DNA from: Bacilli bacterium
GTDB taxonomy: Bacteria; Bacillota_I; Bacilli_A; RFN20; DUOF01
Reading direction: 5' to 3'
Assembly: GCA_017517765.1 (NCBI GenBank)
Contig: JAFWYE010000006.1
Location: 558,001 to 622,000 of the forward strand
DNA length: 64,000 bases
Part shown: one piece after another, positions 46,829 through 55,198 of the stretch
Position numbering within the stretch: the first letter of the stretch is position 1
How the letters are laid out: each line of letters opens with the position of its first letter
The notes under the pieces: generated by a model
What the model saw: the letters and a program-made list of their open reading frames with translations, nothing else
Databases searched by the model: none
What the model was told of the DNA's origin: nothing
Program-made: the position numbers and the translations under genes

Positions 46829-46858
46829 ATTATAACCTACTATTTTTCGTTTTTTCAA
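46829..46858 (-). promoter_or_regulatory. Sigma-A type promoter of the VirB6-PrgI-VirB4 operon
   Basis: TTGAAA (46853-46858), 18-base spacer, TATAAT (46829-46834). It shows no large palindrome, unlike the other two secretion-like loci. Confidence 0.65.
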
Positions 46859-46915
46859 TTATTTGGAAAGATTAAAATAAATATGTGTGAATTTTACTTA
46901 AAAAATATATTTTTT

Positions 46916-46945
46916 AAATAAAAAAAGAGCAACTCTTGTTACTCT
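46916..46945 (-). terminator. Terminator of spoIVA
   Basis: GAGTAAC, AAGA loop and GTTGCTC (one G-T pair) followed by seven T on the minus strand. Confidence 0.8.
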
Positions 46946-48421
46946 TTAAAAAACTACCGCAATTAAATTGTTTTTTCCTTTATTAGAAATTGTTTTCATT
47001 AAGTTTTGCAATTTAACCTTTGTATTTTCTGGTAAAGAAGTAAGTTTGCTACTTATTCCACCCTGTAAAACAATACCCATATTTTGCCCAAATATTTGTT
47101 TATCAAATATTGCACTACTATTTTCATCCATTCCCTCACTTAAATAATTTACCAAAGATTCACTTTGCTCCTTTAGCCCAATAAGTGGAGAGAAAGTTGT
47201 TTCCACATCAACTCTTATTATATGCAGTGTCGGCGCACTTGCTCTTACTTTTACTCCATATCTATTTCCTTGTTTTATAAGCTCTGGCTTATCAATTTTT
47301 ATTTTATCCACACTTGGGGTTGCAAAACCATATCCACTAACCATCGCCATATCTAAGGCACTAGATATATATTCATAATCCTTCTTTAACTTTGCATATT
47401 CTTGCATAACCCTTAATAGTTCACTTGGATCATCAATATCGAATCCCATTATTTCTTTTAACACACTTTCATATAAAGAATCATCAACTTCAATTTCAAT
47501 TTCTACAACTCCTAAAGACATATCTACATTAGCAATTTTAAACTCATTTATATATTCGTTTTCTTGAATTACCTCTTTTATACCATCTATATCTTTTACT
47601 TTTTTTGCATACCCCAATGCAGTTTGAACGGAGTCATCAATTGATTTTCTAAGCCAATGTTCACCATCTAAAACATTAATCCACTCTGGCACATTTATCT
47701 CTATATTAGAAACAGGAAATTCATACAATGCACTTTTTAAAATTTCATCTATATCTTCTTGCTTCATATTTTCGATATCTAAAGCCAGCACTGGAACATT
47801 ATATTTACCAACTAAATCACTTGTGACATTGATTGCTTTTTCCCCATTTGGTTCTTTACTATTTACTATAATAACGAATGGTTTATTAATCTTGATTAGT
47901 TCATCTATAACAGCATTTTCTGCCTCAAAATAATTCTCCTTTGGAATATCTAAAATTGTTCCATCGCTAACTATCACTACCCCAATAGTAGAGTGATCAC
48001 TAATGACTTTTTGTGTACCAATTTTAGCAGCCTCATCAAAAGGAATAGAATCCTCATACCATGGTGTTTTTACCATCCTTACCCCATCCTCATCTTCATA
48101 TCCTTTTGCATCTTTTATAACATACCCTACACAATCCACCAATCTAGCATTTATAGATATTCCTTCCACATTAATAGCAATTCCCTTATTTGGAACAAAC
48201 TTTGGTTCCATTGTAGTGATAGTTTTACCCTCACCCGAAATTGGTAGCTCATCTATTGCTCTTTGCTTTTCATCCTCATTTTCAATATTAGGAATAATCA
48301 CAAGCTCCATAAACCTCTTAACAAATGTGGATTTTCCTGTCCTAACTGGCCCAACTACCCCTAAATAAACATCTCCATTACCTCTACTAGCTAAATTAGC
48401 TAATAATTCATTTCTATTCAT
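46946..48421 (-). CDS. spoIVA: Stage IV sporulation protein A
   Basis: Cytoskeletal ATPase that polymerises on the outer forespore surface as the base of the spore coat. 491 residues, the family's normal length. The N-terminus G-D-V-Y-L-G-V-V-G-P-V-R-T-G-K-S-T-F-V-K with Walker A (residues 24-31) is the typical SpoIVA start, followed by the TRAFAC-type domain and the C-terminal polymerisation domain. It is monocistronic, with a sigma-E-like promoter and its own terminator. A compelling marker of endospore formation. Confidence 0.95.
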   Translation of the reverse strand: MNRNELLANLASRGNGDVYLGVVGPVRTGKSTFVKRFMELVIIPNIENEDEKQRAIDELPISGEGKTITTMEPKFVPNKGIAINVEGISINARLVDCVGYVIKDAKGYEDEDGVRMVKTPWYEDSIPFDEAAKIGTQKVISDHSTIGVVIVSDGTILDIPKENYFEAENAVIDELIKINKPFVIIVNSKEPNGEKAINVTSDLVGKYNVPVLALDIENMKQEDIDEILKSALYEFPVSNIEINVPEWINVLDGEHWLRKSIDDSVQTALGYAKKVKDIDGIKEVIQENEYINEFKIANVDMSLGVVEIEIEVDDSLYESVLKEIMGFDIDDPSELLRVMQEYAKLKKDYEYISSALDMAMVSGYGFATPSVDKIKIDKPELIKQGNRYGVKVRASAPTLHIIRVDVETTFSPLIGLKEQSESLVNYLSEGMDENSSAIFDKQIFGQNMGIVLQGGISSKLTSLPENTKVKLQNLMKTISNKGKNNLIAVVF

Positions 48422-48442
48422 AAAATCCCCCTGACTAATAAC

Positions 48443-48471
48443 ACTTTATGAGCAGCCTTTTAAAAATATGC
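48443..48471 (-). promoter_or_regulatory. Sigma-E-like promoter of spoIVA
   Basis: GCATATT (48465-48471), 14-base spacer, CATAAAGT (48443-48450). Matches the mother-cell pattern of ATATT and CATACAnT with one change. It sits right after the preceding terminator. Confidence 0.65.
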
Positions 48472-48474
48472 AAA

Positions 48475-48504
48475 AAAAAGGACACTCATGTGCCCTTCAC
48501 TTTT
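48475..48504 (-). terminator. Terminator of the four-gene unknown operon
   Basis: GGGCAC, ATGA loop and GTGTCC (one G-T pair) followed by eight T on the minus strand. Confidence 0.85.
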
Positions 48505-48510
48505 TTTATA

Positions 48511-48948
48511 TTATGCAGCTTTCCTCTTACCTTGAGTATTTGTTTTTGTTTTTCCGCCTTTTGACATCATTCTCTCAACGCCATCCATGTGTACTTGCAA
48601 TCCATTCTTCATTTTTCTAGAGTATAATGCATTTAAAGCTCTTATTTCTCTGTTATTCATTTCAATATCACGCTTAGCAAAAAATCCACCATTACGTGCA
48701 TTTTCTTGGTTTCTTGCTTGTAAATAATATCTACGAGCATTAATCGCTTGCGCTTGTTCTAGTTCTTTCTTCTCTTTAGCACTTAATCCATGTTCTTTTG
48801 CATAGGCATCTACTCCTGCTAAAGCCATGTCCAAAATTTTCTTATACTCATAAGAAATAGTATCAACCATTCTCTTGTAGTTTGGATTACCAGCCTCTAT
48901 TCTTTCTATCTCCGCAATTCTAACTGCATTATCATTACTAATAGCCAT
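48511..48948 (-). CDS. Unknown basic protein, last gene of the four-gene unknown operon
   Basis: 145 residues from ATG 48948 (TAGGTGG upstream), strongly helical, with a basic C-terminus (K-G-G-K-T-K-T-N-T-Q-G-K-R-K). No signal peptide or membrane span. No family recognised. The basic tail might bind nucleic acid or an acidic partner such as the tail of the coupling ATPase; that is speculation. Confidence 0.65.
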   Translation of the reverse strand: MAISNDNAVRIAEIERIEAGNPNYKRMVDTISYEYKKILDMALAGVDAYAKEHGLSAKEKKELEQAQAINARRYYLQARNQENARNGGFFAKRDIEMNNREIRALNALYSRKMKNGLQVHMDGVERMMSKGGKTKTNTQGKRKAA

Positions 48949-49022
48949 CTTAACCACCTATCCTTGACTACATTTTAACACCATATTTTATCATTAGCAA
49001 ATAATCATTAATTTTTTCCACA

Positions 49023-49508
49023 TTAAACCGTTCTTCTAATGCGTTTCCCCTCATAAATTGATATGGCTTTTGGATAATCATTTTGTGTTGACTCTAAAAA
49101 CATTTCCATAAGATCAGAAATTTCAGCCAGATAAGTAAACCCATGACCTGAAGCGCCATATTTTTTATCTGCTCTATTAGCAAGAGATACTTGCTCATTA
49201 GAATACTCTTTTTTTATTCTCGCAATTTCTCTAGCTGTCATTATAAGAAGATGTTTTTCCTCAAAAACATACGAATTTTTTTTGGCAATGCTCTTCATTT
49301 CTTTTTTTATTTTTTTTATTCTCTCTTCAGTTCCAAGTGGACAAACTGGGAGCCAATCTTGTATAAATCGAACAAACTCCTCTTTTGTCTCTGGGACAAT
49401 AACAACTAGCTCCCCATTTTCAAATTCAGTCCATTTGTCTCTAATTATCATATCTTTTTTTCTTAGGTCTAATAGTTCTTTTAAATTTTTTTCATTCAAT
49501 TCTATCAC
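49023..49508 (-). CDS. Unknown small soluble protein
   Basis: 161 residues starting at GTG 49508 behind GAGGTGA. Helical, charged, with W-L-P-V-C-P near residue 53. No recognisable motif. Lies 48 bases after the YcxB-like gene and 74 before the next gene of the operon. Confidence 0.65.
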   Translation of the reverse strand: MIELNEKNLKELLDLRKKDMIIRDKWTEFENGELVVIVPETKEEFVRFIQDWLPVCPLGTEERIKKIKKEMKSIAKKNSYVFEEKHLLIMTAREIARIKKEYSNEQVSLANRADKKYGASGHGFTYLAEISDLMEMFLESTQNDYPKAISIYEGKRIRRTV

Positions 49509-49556
49509 GCAACTTCACCTCGTCCTACATTATTTTACCATCGCGCAATAGTGAGT

Positions 49557-50078
49557 TCAATCTTTATTTTTCTTAGTCCCTTTGTTTATAAATCTATCCC
49601 CGAGTTTACTTTTCAATAAATCATCTAACTCTTCTTCTTTTCCTTCTAAAAATCCATTTAAATCAACGATAAAAGCCTGCGTTCTGTTCACAAACAAAAA
49701 ATAATATTCCTTTGTTTTATATGCAGAAAATAGCTCGGAATAAGAATATTTGTCCTCGAATTGTCCAATTCTAGATGTTTGAACTAAACTAAACTCATCT
49801 TCATGAAACGTGAAAATTTGTTGAGTAGCAGATATTAATAAAGCATTTTTCTTGATAGATTCTGATTCAAGTATATTTATAAAAAAATAAACAAAACAAA
49901 TAAGGGCCAATGAAAAAACAATATATACATATCCTCTGAAACCAAAAAACATCAATAATATGCCAATGCAAAACAATATAAAAGAAGTTATATAAGAAAG
50001 TAGTTTAACTTTTTTATATAACAACTTTAAAAACGATTTATATCCTTCAATGGTATACAAACTTTTGTTGATTATCAT
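49557..50078 (-). CDS. Two-span membrane protein with YcxB-like C-terminal domain
   Basis: 173 residues: two membrane helices (about 30-50 and 52-72), then a beta-rich domain with F-T-F-H-E-D-E-F and Y-S-Y-S-E-L-F and F-L-F-V-N, the pattern of YcxB-type PH-like domains. Function unknown. Its ATG overlaps the stop of the preceding gene (ATGA). Confidence 0.7.
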   Translation of the reverse strand: MIINKSLYTIEGYKSFLKLLYKKVKLLSYITSFILFCIGILLMFFGFRGYVYIVFSLALICFVYFFINILESESIKKNALLISATQQIFTFHEDEFSLVQTSRIGQFEDKYSYSELFSAYKTKEYYFLFVNRTQAFIVDLNGFLEGKEEELDDLLKSKLGDRFINKGTKKNKD

Positions 50079-50953
50079 TTTCCATTGTATCTCTTAAAGG
50101 TTTCTACGAATTGTTCTTTAGTAACTGGCTGTTCTGTTGAGTTTTTCCAGAAATTAGAAGGTGGATCTATTTCTTCTAGTTTCGTTAAACTAGGGCCCCC
50201 TATTTCTGCCAAGTTATCTCTAAGCTCTTCAATACTAGGATTTAAAGTTCCATTATGTGAAGGTTGCCCCTCTGTAGTTGGTCTTCCACCGCTTCTAGCA
50301 GTAGTCCTCATATTTGCCCTTTTATTTTTCCAATCAAAATGAGAGTGGTCTTCTTTTAAATCCCTTATTTGTTGATTTTGTCCTTTTACTGTTTGTTCCA
50401 ATCTATCAATTTTTGCTTGTTGGTCTTTTTGCGCTCTTGCTTGAGCTCCAGAAAGTCCCCCAAGCACACCGCCAAGATTATTATCTTTTTTTGCAGATTT
50501 AGAATAATCTTTCATTTTTTCTTTTTTTGTTAAATTGTTTAACTTATTTTTTCTCTCTCGATTATTCTTCATCATATTTTTCAAATCTTTATAATCTTGC
50601 TTGCTATTCATTAAACGTTCTCTTATTCTCATAAGTTCTAGTGTCATTCTTTTTTTCTTACCGACTTTTTCTTCTATTCTAGCTCTAACTAAAAGATCAT
50701 TATATCTATTATACATTTCTTCCATTTCATCAAAAAGAGCTTGTCTTTCCTCTTCTAGAAGTTCATATTCACCATCAAGAAATTCTTGTAAAACTAGTGA
50801 AGCGAATAAGCATTCTTCCATTTGTGAAAGCTCTTCTTCGCTCAGATCACCTTCTTTTAATATTTCCAATCTCTCTTCTAATTCTTTTTCAATTAATAAT
50901 TTAGCTTGATCATCTAGCCTTTGGGCTATGTTCATAATTTCTTGTCTATCCAT
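50075..50953 (-). CDS. Unknown coiled-coil protein, first gene of the unknown operon
   Basis: 292 residues from ATG 50953 (TAGGTGA upstream). Residues 1-200 are almost all helical with heptad-like Leu/Glu/Lys patterns; residues 205-292 are low-complexity and basic to polar, ending in a helix. No membrane segment. Resembles a scaffold or adaptor; no family recognised. Ends in TGA, evidence that TGA is a true stop here. Confidence 0.7.
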   Translation of the reverse strand: MDRQEIMNIAQRLDDQAKLLIEKELEERLEILKEGDLSEEELSQMEECLFASLVLQEFLDGEYELLEEERQALFDEMEEMYNRYNDLLVRARIEEKVGKKKRMTLELMRIRERLMNSKQDYKDLKNMMKNNRERKNKLNNLTKKEKMKDYSKSAKKDNNLGGVLGGLSGAQARAQKDQQAKIDRLEQTVKGQNQQIRDLKEDHSHFDWKNKRANMRTTARSGGRPTTEGQPSHNGTLNPSIEELRDNLAEIGGPSLTKLEEIDPPSNFWKNSTEQPVTKEQFVETFKRYNGK

Positions 50954-50974
50954 AATAGTCACCTACTCTAAATA

Positions 50975-51005
50975 TGATTTTATATAAAATCAAATTCTTA
51001 GTCAA
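50975..51005 (-). promoter_or_regulatory. Promoter with 18-bp palindrome before the four-gene unknown operon
   Basis: TTGACT (51000-51005), 17-base spacer, TAAAAT (50977-50982). The perfect 18-base palindrome TGATTTTATATAAAATCA (50975-50992) covers the -10 box. Confidence 0.65.
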
Positions 51006-51035
51006 ATAAATAGCCTTATAGATTAAAGTTATCAA

Positions 51036-51072
51036 CACAAAAAAAGTAGGTGAGCTTATCACTTACCTACTT
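51036..51072 (-). terminator. Terminator of the membrane-enzyme trio
   Basis: AGTAGGT and ACCTACT with a 13-base loop are followed by seven T on the minus strand. Confidence 0.8.
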
Positions 51073-51077
51073 ATTTA

Positions 51078-51722
51078 TTATTTTACAAGTCCTTTTAAAG
51101 AATCGTTGTTTCCTAACCCTTTATTTTTCATCATTATAACCGCCACTAACAATGACCCTTGTCCAATTGTATTAACAATCTCTTTAATCCAATCATCAAT
51201 CGATTCATTACTTGCTAAGTATCCCATGCACAAAGTGAAGATAAATGCCACAACAATAAGAATACAGGCCATAGTAGCTTTTTGATGCATTGCTATCCTA
51301 AACAAAGAACCATCTAAAACTAATACACCTAATACCATTAATACAACAAATATCATTGTTCCTTTATATGGAGCTGGTGCAATAAATGCAAGAACAGGGA
51401 GAACAAAAGCAAATTCTATATGCTCTCCTGATTTAGACACAAACATCATAACCATTCCAATTGCAGCGAGTACGAATCCAATTGTTTGCATTGGGAAAAA
51501 TGATTCTTTTAATGGTGTAAAATCACACACTGAAGCATAGTAGAGAAGCTTGTGTGTAGCCTTTAAAAATCCTGCAACAAATACAAATATAGTTCCCGAA
51601 GAGAACAAAGCAAAAGTACCTTTTGACATTTTATTGTATAAGGATTTTTGTAAGATTATAGAGGCCACCAAAAACATTCCCACAGGAATATAATCTACAA
51701 TTGCCATCAAAATATTTAACAT
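51078..51722 (-). CDS. Multi-pass membrane protein of unknown function
   Basis: 214 residues with six or seven membrane helices and short loops. The spacing of helices recalls YhhN/lysoplasmalogenase-type proteins, but no diagnostic motif is visible. It is two bases after the DUF1295 gene, so it acts in the same transcript, and probably in the same lipid-linked process. Confidence 0.65.
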   Translation of the reverse strand: MLNILMAIVDYIPVGMFLVASIILQKSLYNKMSKGTFALFSSGTIFVFVAGFLKATHKLLYYASVCDFTPLKESFFPMQTIGFVLAAIGMVMMFVSKSGEHIEFAFVLPVLAFIAPAPYKGTMIFVVLMVLGVLVLDGSLFRIAMHQKATMACILIVVAFIFTLCMGYLASNESIDDWIKEIVNTIGQGSLLVAVIMMKNKGLGNNDSLKGLVK

Positions 51723-51724
51723 AA

Positions 51725-52591
51725 TTATTTTTCTTCCTTAGAAGTTTCTACCTTAACTTCCTCTACTTTTTCCTCTTTATATTTTCCAATATGATATACA
51801 GGAACAAAAGGAATAATTAATGGAGTATGATCAGCATAGGCTCTATACTCTTCTTTATTACCATAATTTTTTTCTTGCCTCTTATCTAATCTTTGAGCAC
51901 CATTAATCATTACATAAACAATTAAGATATATCCTAAAATAACAACAATCCATTGCCATACATTATTAAGTGAAGTTAAACTTCCAACAAACATACCAGT
52001 CCAGAATAATATTTCTCCAAAATAGTTAGGGCAACGAACAAACTTATATAGTTTCTTTGTTGCTACCATATTTGGATTTTCTTTCTTTTGCTCACTCTTT
52101 TGAGCATCTGCTAAACTCTCAAGAACTAATCCAATAATAGAAATAACAATTCCTATAGCAGGAAGTAATACAGCGTTCAAACTAAATGCTTGTCCAAATT
52201 GCCAAATATTCTCGTTTTCAACTCTATAGAAAACAGGTGAAGTTTGAGCAAAATACAATAATGTTACACTAACCCATATAGCAGCCTTAACAAATACAGG
52301 CATTTTCTTTTCATCTGCTTTAATTTCTTCTTTTAACACTCTTTTATAAGATGCATTTTTTAATTCTCTTACAAGCAAGAAGCCACTAAGCCTTGCTCCA
52401 TATGCAACAAGTAAAACAGTTTGAATACATAAAATTAAGTCTACACTACCATTAACAAGAGCATAAACTAGATATGCTAACCCAAGCCCTATAACAGAAA
52501 AGCCATATCCAATTGATAAAAACCAAACAAACTTCTTAAATCCAATAGCACAACACAATGCACTAACAGCTAAAAATATCCAAATCCACAT
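51725..52591 (-). CDS. DUF1295/steroid 5-alpha-reductase-like membrane enzyme
   Basis: 288 residues with six or more membrane helices. The motif F-V-R-C-P-N-Y-F-G-E-I-L-F-W-T-G-M near residue 190 is the signature of the DUF1295 and ICMT/5-alpha-reductase superfamily, which reduces or methylates lipid substrates. The C-terminal E-E-Y-R-A-Y-A-D-H-T-P-L-I-I-P-F fits too. A charged tail (K/E) ends the protein. Substrate unknown; the SDR upstream suggests lipid or sterol-like metabolism. Confidence 0.8.
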   Translation of the reverse strand: MWIWIFLAVSALCCAIGFKKFVWFLSIGYGFSVIGLGLAYLVYALVNGSVDLILCIQTVLLVAYGARLSGFLLVRELKNASYKRVLKEEIKADEKKMPVFVKAAIWVSVTLLYFAQTSPVFYRVENENIWQFGQAFSLNAVLLPAIGIVISIIGLVLESLADAQKSEQKKENPNMVATKKLYKFVRCPNYFGEILFWTGMFVGSLTSLNNVWQWIVVILGYILIVYVMINGAQRLDKRQEKNYGNKEEYRAYADHTPLIIPFVPVYHIGKYKEEKVEEVKVETSKEEK

Positions 52592-52602
52592 ATTAACTCT
52601 CC

Positions 52603-53454
52603 TTATTTAGTAAAACTATTTTTAATATATTCCTTAAAACTAGCATCACCATAAATAGTATCTGCCACCATATCTTGGCTCAAAGTAAACTTAGAGAATT
52701 TAATAACAGCCCACTTACCGTTTTTCTTATTTTTAGGTAAAGCGGCTAAAACACTAAATAACCAAGTTGGCGCTCTTTTTATAACAGGAGTTTTTCCTGC
52801 AGCCTCAAAACACATATTAGCAATTTCTTCATATGTATAAGTTTCTTTTCCGCCAACATTATAGATTTTATTTTCATCTTTAATACTCTTAACTATAAAT
52901 TCAGCAAAATCAGGAGTATCAATTACATTAGCACTAACTGTTTTTTTACCAAGAAGTGAAACCTCACCTTTTTCAATCATTGGTCTAAATACTTTAACAA
53001 TGTCATAGAAATATCCAGTAGGTCTATGAATTACATATTGTAATCCACTCTTTCTTAATTCTTCCTCAAACATATACTTTGCATGAACCATAGGAACATC
53101 TGGAGCTTCATCTGCTCTAATAACAGAAATATAACTAAAATATTTAACTCCAGCACTCTTTGCTTCTTCTAAAATGTTTAGATTTCCTTGATAATCAATA
53201 TCATAGTTACTTACAGTAGCACTAAATGTAGTAAGACCAACTGTGGTAATTACTGCTTCTGCCCCATCACATAATCCCTTTAGTGACTCTTTATCAGTTA
53301 CATCAAGTTTTTTAAATGTATACTTGCTTGTATCTAATCCTTCAATCTCCTTTTCTACAAAATCTGTAGCAACAACCTCATGTCCTTGCTTTACTAATTC
53401 TTTTAGGATTTCAGATCCTAGTTTTCCATAAGCTCCCGCTAAAACAACTTTCAT
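52603..53454 (-). CDS. NAD(P)-dependent epimerase/dehydratase-like protein
   Basis: 283 residues with the Rossmann start V-V-L-A-G-A-Y-G-K-L-G and atypical SDR features (V-I-T-T-V-G-L-T near 75, H-R-P-T-G-Y-F near 150), close to NmrA-like or complex-I-intermediate-type SDRs. It may act on a hydroxylated or oxidised lipid with the DUF1295 enzyme encoded next. First gene of the trio. Confidence 0.8.
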   Translation of the reverse strand: MKVVLAGAYGKLGSEILKELVKQGHEVVATDFVEKEIEGLDTSKYTFKKLDVTDKESLKGLCDGAEAVITTVGLTTFSATVSNYDIDYQGNLNILEEAKSAGVKYFSYISVIRADEAPDVPMVHAKYMFEEELRKSGLQYVIHRPTGYFYDIVKVFRPMIEKGEVSLLGKKTVSANVIDTPDFAEFIVKSIKDENKIYNVGGKETYTYEEIANMCFEAAGKTPVIKRAPTWLFSVLAALPKNKKNGKWAVIKFSKFTLSQDMVADTIYGDASFKEYIKNSFTK

Positions 53455-53534
53455 ATTATCATCCCTTCTAATATTTATATACTTGATTATAGTACTTTAC
53501 TTTTTTTTATATAACATAGAAGACCTTTTTTTAA

Positions 53535-53567
53535 TAAAAAAAAGGACATATCAAACATGATATGTCT
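53535..53567 (-). terminator. Terminator of spoVIF
   Basis: GACATATCA and TGATATGTC, perfect 9-bp stem with a 4-base loop, then C and eight T on the minus strand. Confidence 0.85.
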
Positions 53568-53572
53568 TCATT

Positions 53573-53809
53573 TTATATTTGTTTATCTAAATTTCTAGGA
53601 ATTTTATCCTTTATAATAGCATCAATAATTTTCTCTTCTTTTTCTTTACTCACTTCTTTGCCAGCTAGTTTAGCCACATCCTTAATAATTTTCCTTAACT
53701 CATTTTCATCTTTTAAATCTTTATTTTGTATTGATCTAGCAAGAGAAAAAATATCTTCTTTTTTCACCTTTGTTTTAGATTCAACTTTTGAAAAAACATC
53801 ATTATTCAT
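53573..53809 (-). CDS. spoVIF: Stage VI sporulation protein F-like
   Basis: 78 residues, the size of the SpoVIF family, which is needed for late coat maturation in Bacillus. Family features are visible in sequence order: K-T-K-V-K-K-E-D-I-F-x-L-A, S-I-Q-N-K-D-L-K-D-E, I-K-D-V-A-K-L-A and D-A-I-I-K-D-K-I-P-R-N-L-D. ATG 53809 behind TAGGAGGATG. It is monocistronic between two terminators. Confidence 0.75.
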   Translation of the reverse strand: MNNDVFSKVESKTKVKKEDIFSLARSIQNKDLKDENELRKIIKDVAKLAGKEVSKEKEEKIIDAIIKDKIPRNLDKQI

Positions 53810-53857
53810 AAAACATCCTCCTACAAAAATATATGCAAGAGCCCAATATTTGTTAAT

Positions 53858-53885
53858 AAAAAAGAGTTAACAGATGTTAACCCTT
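53858..53885 (-). terminator. Terminator of the der gene
   Basis: GGTTAAC and GTTAACT around ATCT, with T-run TTTTTT on the minus strand. Confidence 0.75.
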
Positions 53886-55194
53886 ATTCTTTTTTGCTTC
53901 TACATTTAATTACTATTGGTGTCCCCTCAAAACCAAATGCTTCTCTTAATTTATTTTCTATAAATCTTTGGTAAGAAAAATGCATATATTTTGGATCGTT
54001 TACAAATAGCACAAAATATGGAGGTTGAGCACTAACTTGATTAGCATATAAAACTCTAAGAATGCCGCCATTAAATTCAACTGGTGGAGTTCTTGTTACT
54101 GCCTCTAATAATACATCATTTAAAACAGATGTAGAAATTCTCTTTGTAGCACTTTCATAACTTGTTGTAATTGCTTTGAACAAAGTGTCTATTCTTTCGT
54201 TTTTCAAAGCACTTACAAAAACAATTTCAGCATAACTTAAGAATTTAAATTCATTTCTAATTTCTTTTTCCATTGCAGCCATTGTATGAGTATCTTTAAC
54301 TACAGCATCCCATTTGTTAACTACTATAACTACAGCCTTACCTGCTTCATGAGCATATCCAGCTACATGCTTATCTTGTTCTTTTATTCCATCTTTGCCA
54401 TCAATAACAATGCAACAAACATCACTTCTGTCAATTGCACTTAATGCTCTTAATGCAGCATATTTATCAATTGATTCAAATATTTTTCCTTTTTTCTTTA
54501 ATCCTGCGGTATCTATTGCAACATATTGCACTCCATCTCTAGTAAATGGTGTATCTATTGCATCTCTAGTAGTACCTTCAATATTAGAAACAATAACCCT
54601 ATCCTCTCCAAGTATTGCATTAGTTAAACTAGATTTACCAACATTTGGTCTACCAATAAAAGAAAACCTTACACTTCCCTCATAATCTTCATATTCTTTG
54701 TTAGGGAACGACTTAATGATCTCATCAAGCAAATCACCAACACCAACACCATGAATGCCACTGACTGCAATCGGATCACCTAAACCTAAAGAATAGAAAT
54801 CATATATATTATTTTTCTTACTTCCATCATCAATCTTATTAACTGCAACAATTACTTTTTTCTTACTTCTTTTTAAAAGTGAAGCAATATACATATCATC
54901 ATTGTCACAACCGCTTCTTCCATCACAGATATATACAATAATATCGGCTTCTTCTATTGCTATTTGTGCTTGCATTCTAATTAACTCTTGAAAAGGAGCA
55001 TCTTTTAACTCAATTCCTCCTGTATCAATAACTCTAAATTCTTTACCTAACCAACTAGCTTTAGCATACAATCTATCTCTAGTAACACCAGGAGTGTCTT
55101 CTATAATAGATTTTCTTTCGCCTATAATACGATTAAATATAGTAGATTTACCAACATTTGGCTTACCTATAAACGCTACTACTGCCTCTATCAT
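53884..55194 (-). CDS. der: Ribosome-assembly GTPase Der (EngA)
   Basis: Two tandem GTPase domains acting in 50S assembly. 436 residues. Two G1 motifs (G-K-P-N-V-G-K-S near residue 9, G-R-P-N-V-G-K-S near 182), G3 D-T-G-G and D-T-A-G, G4 N-K-I-D and N-K-W-D, then a C-terminal KH-like domain. It starts five bases after cmk ends, a conserved Firmicute pair. Confidence 0.97.
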   Translation of the reverse strand: MIEAVVAFIGKPNVGKSTIFNRIIGERKSIIEDTPGVTRDRLYAKASWLGKEFRVIDTGGIELKDAPFQELIRMQAQIAIEEADIIVYICDGRSGCDNDDMYIASLLKRSKKKVIVAVNKIDDGSKKNNIYDFYSLGLGDPIAVSGIHGVGVGDLLDEIIKSFPNKEYEDYEGSVRFSFIGRPNVGKSSLTNAILGEDRVIVSNIEGTTRDAIDTPFTRDGVQYVAIDTAGLKKKGKIFESIDKYAALRALSAIDRSDVCCIVIDGKDGIKEQDKHVAGYAHEAGKAVVIVVNKWDAVVKDTHTMAAMEKEIRNEFKFLSYAEIVFVSALKNERIDTLFKAITTSYESATKRISTSVLNDVLLEAVTRTPPVEFNGGILRVLYANQVSAQPPYFVLFVNDPKYMHFSYQRFIENKLREAFGFEGTPIVIKCRSKKE

Positions 55195-55198
55195 ATCC

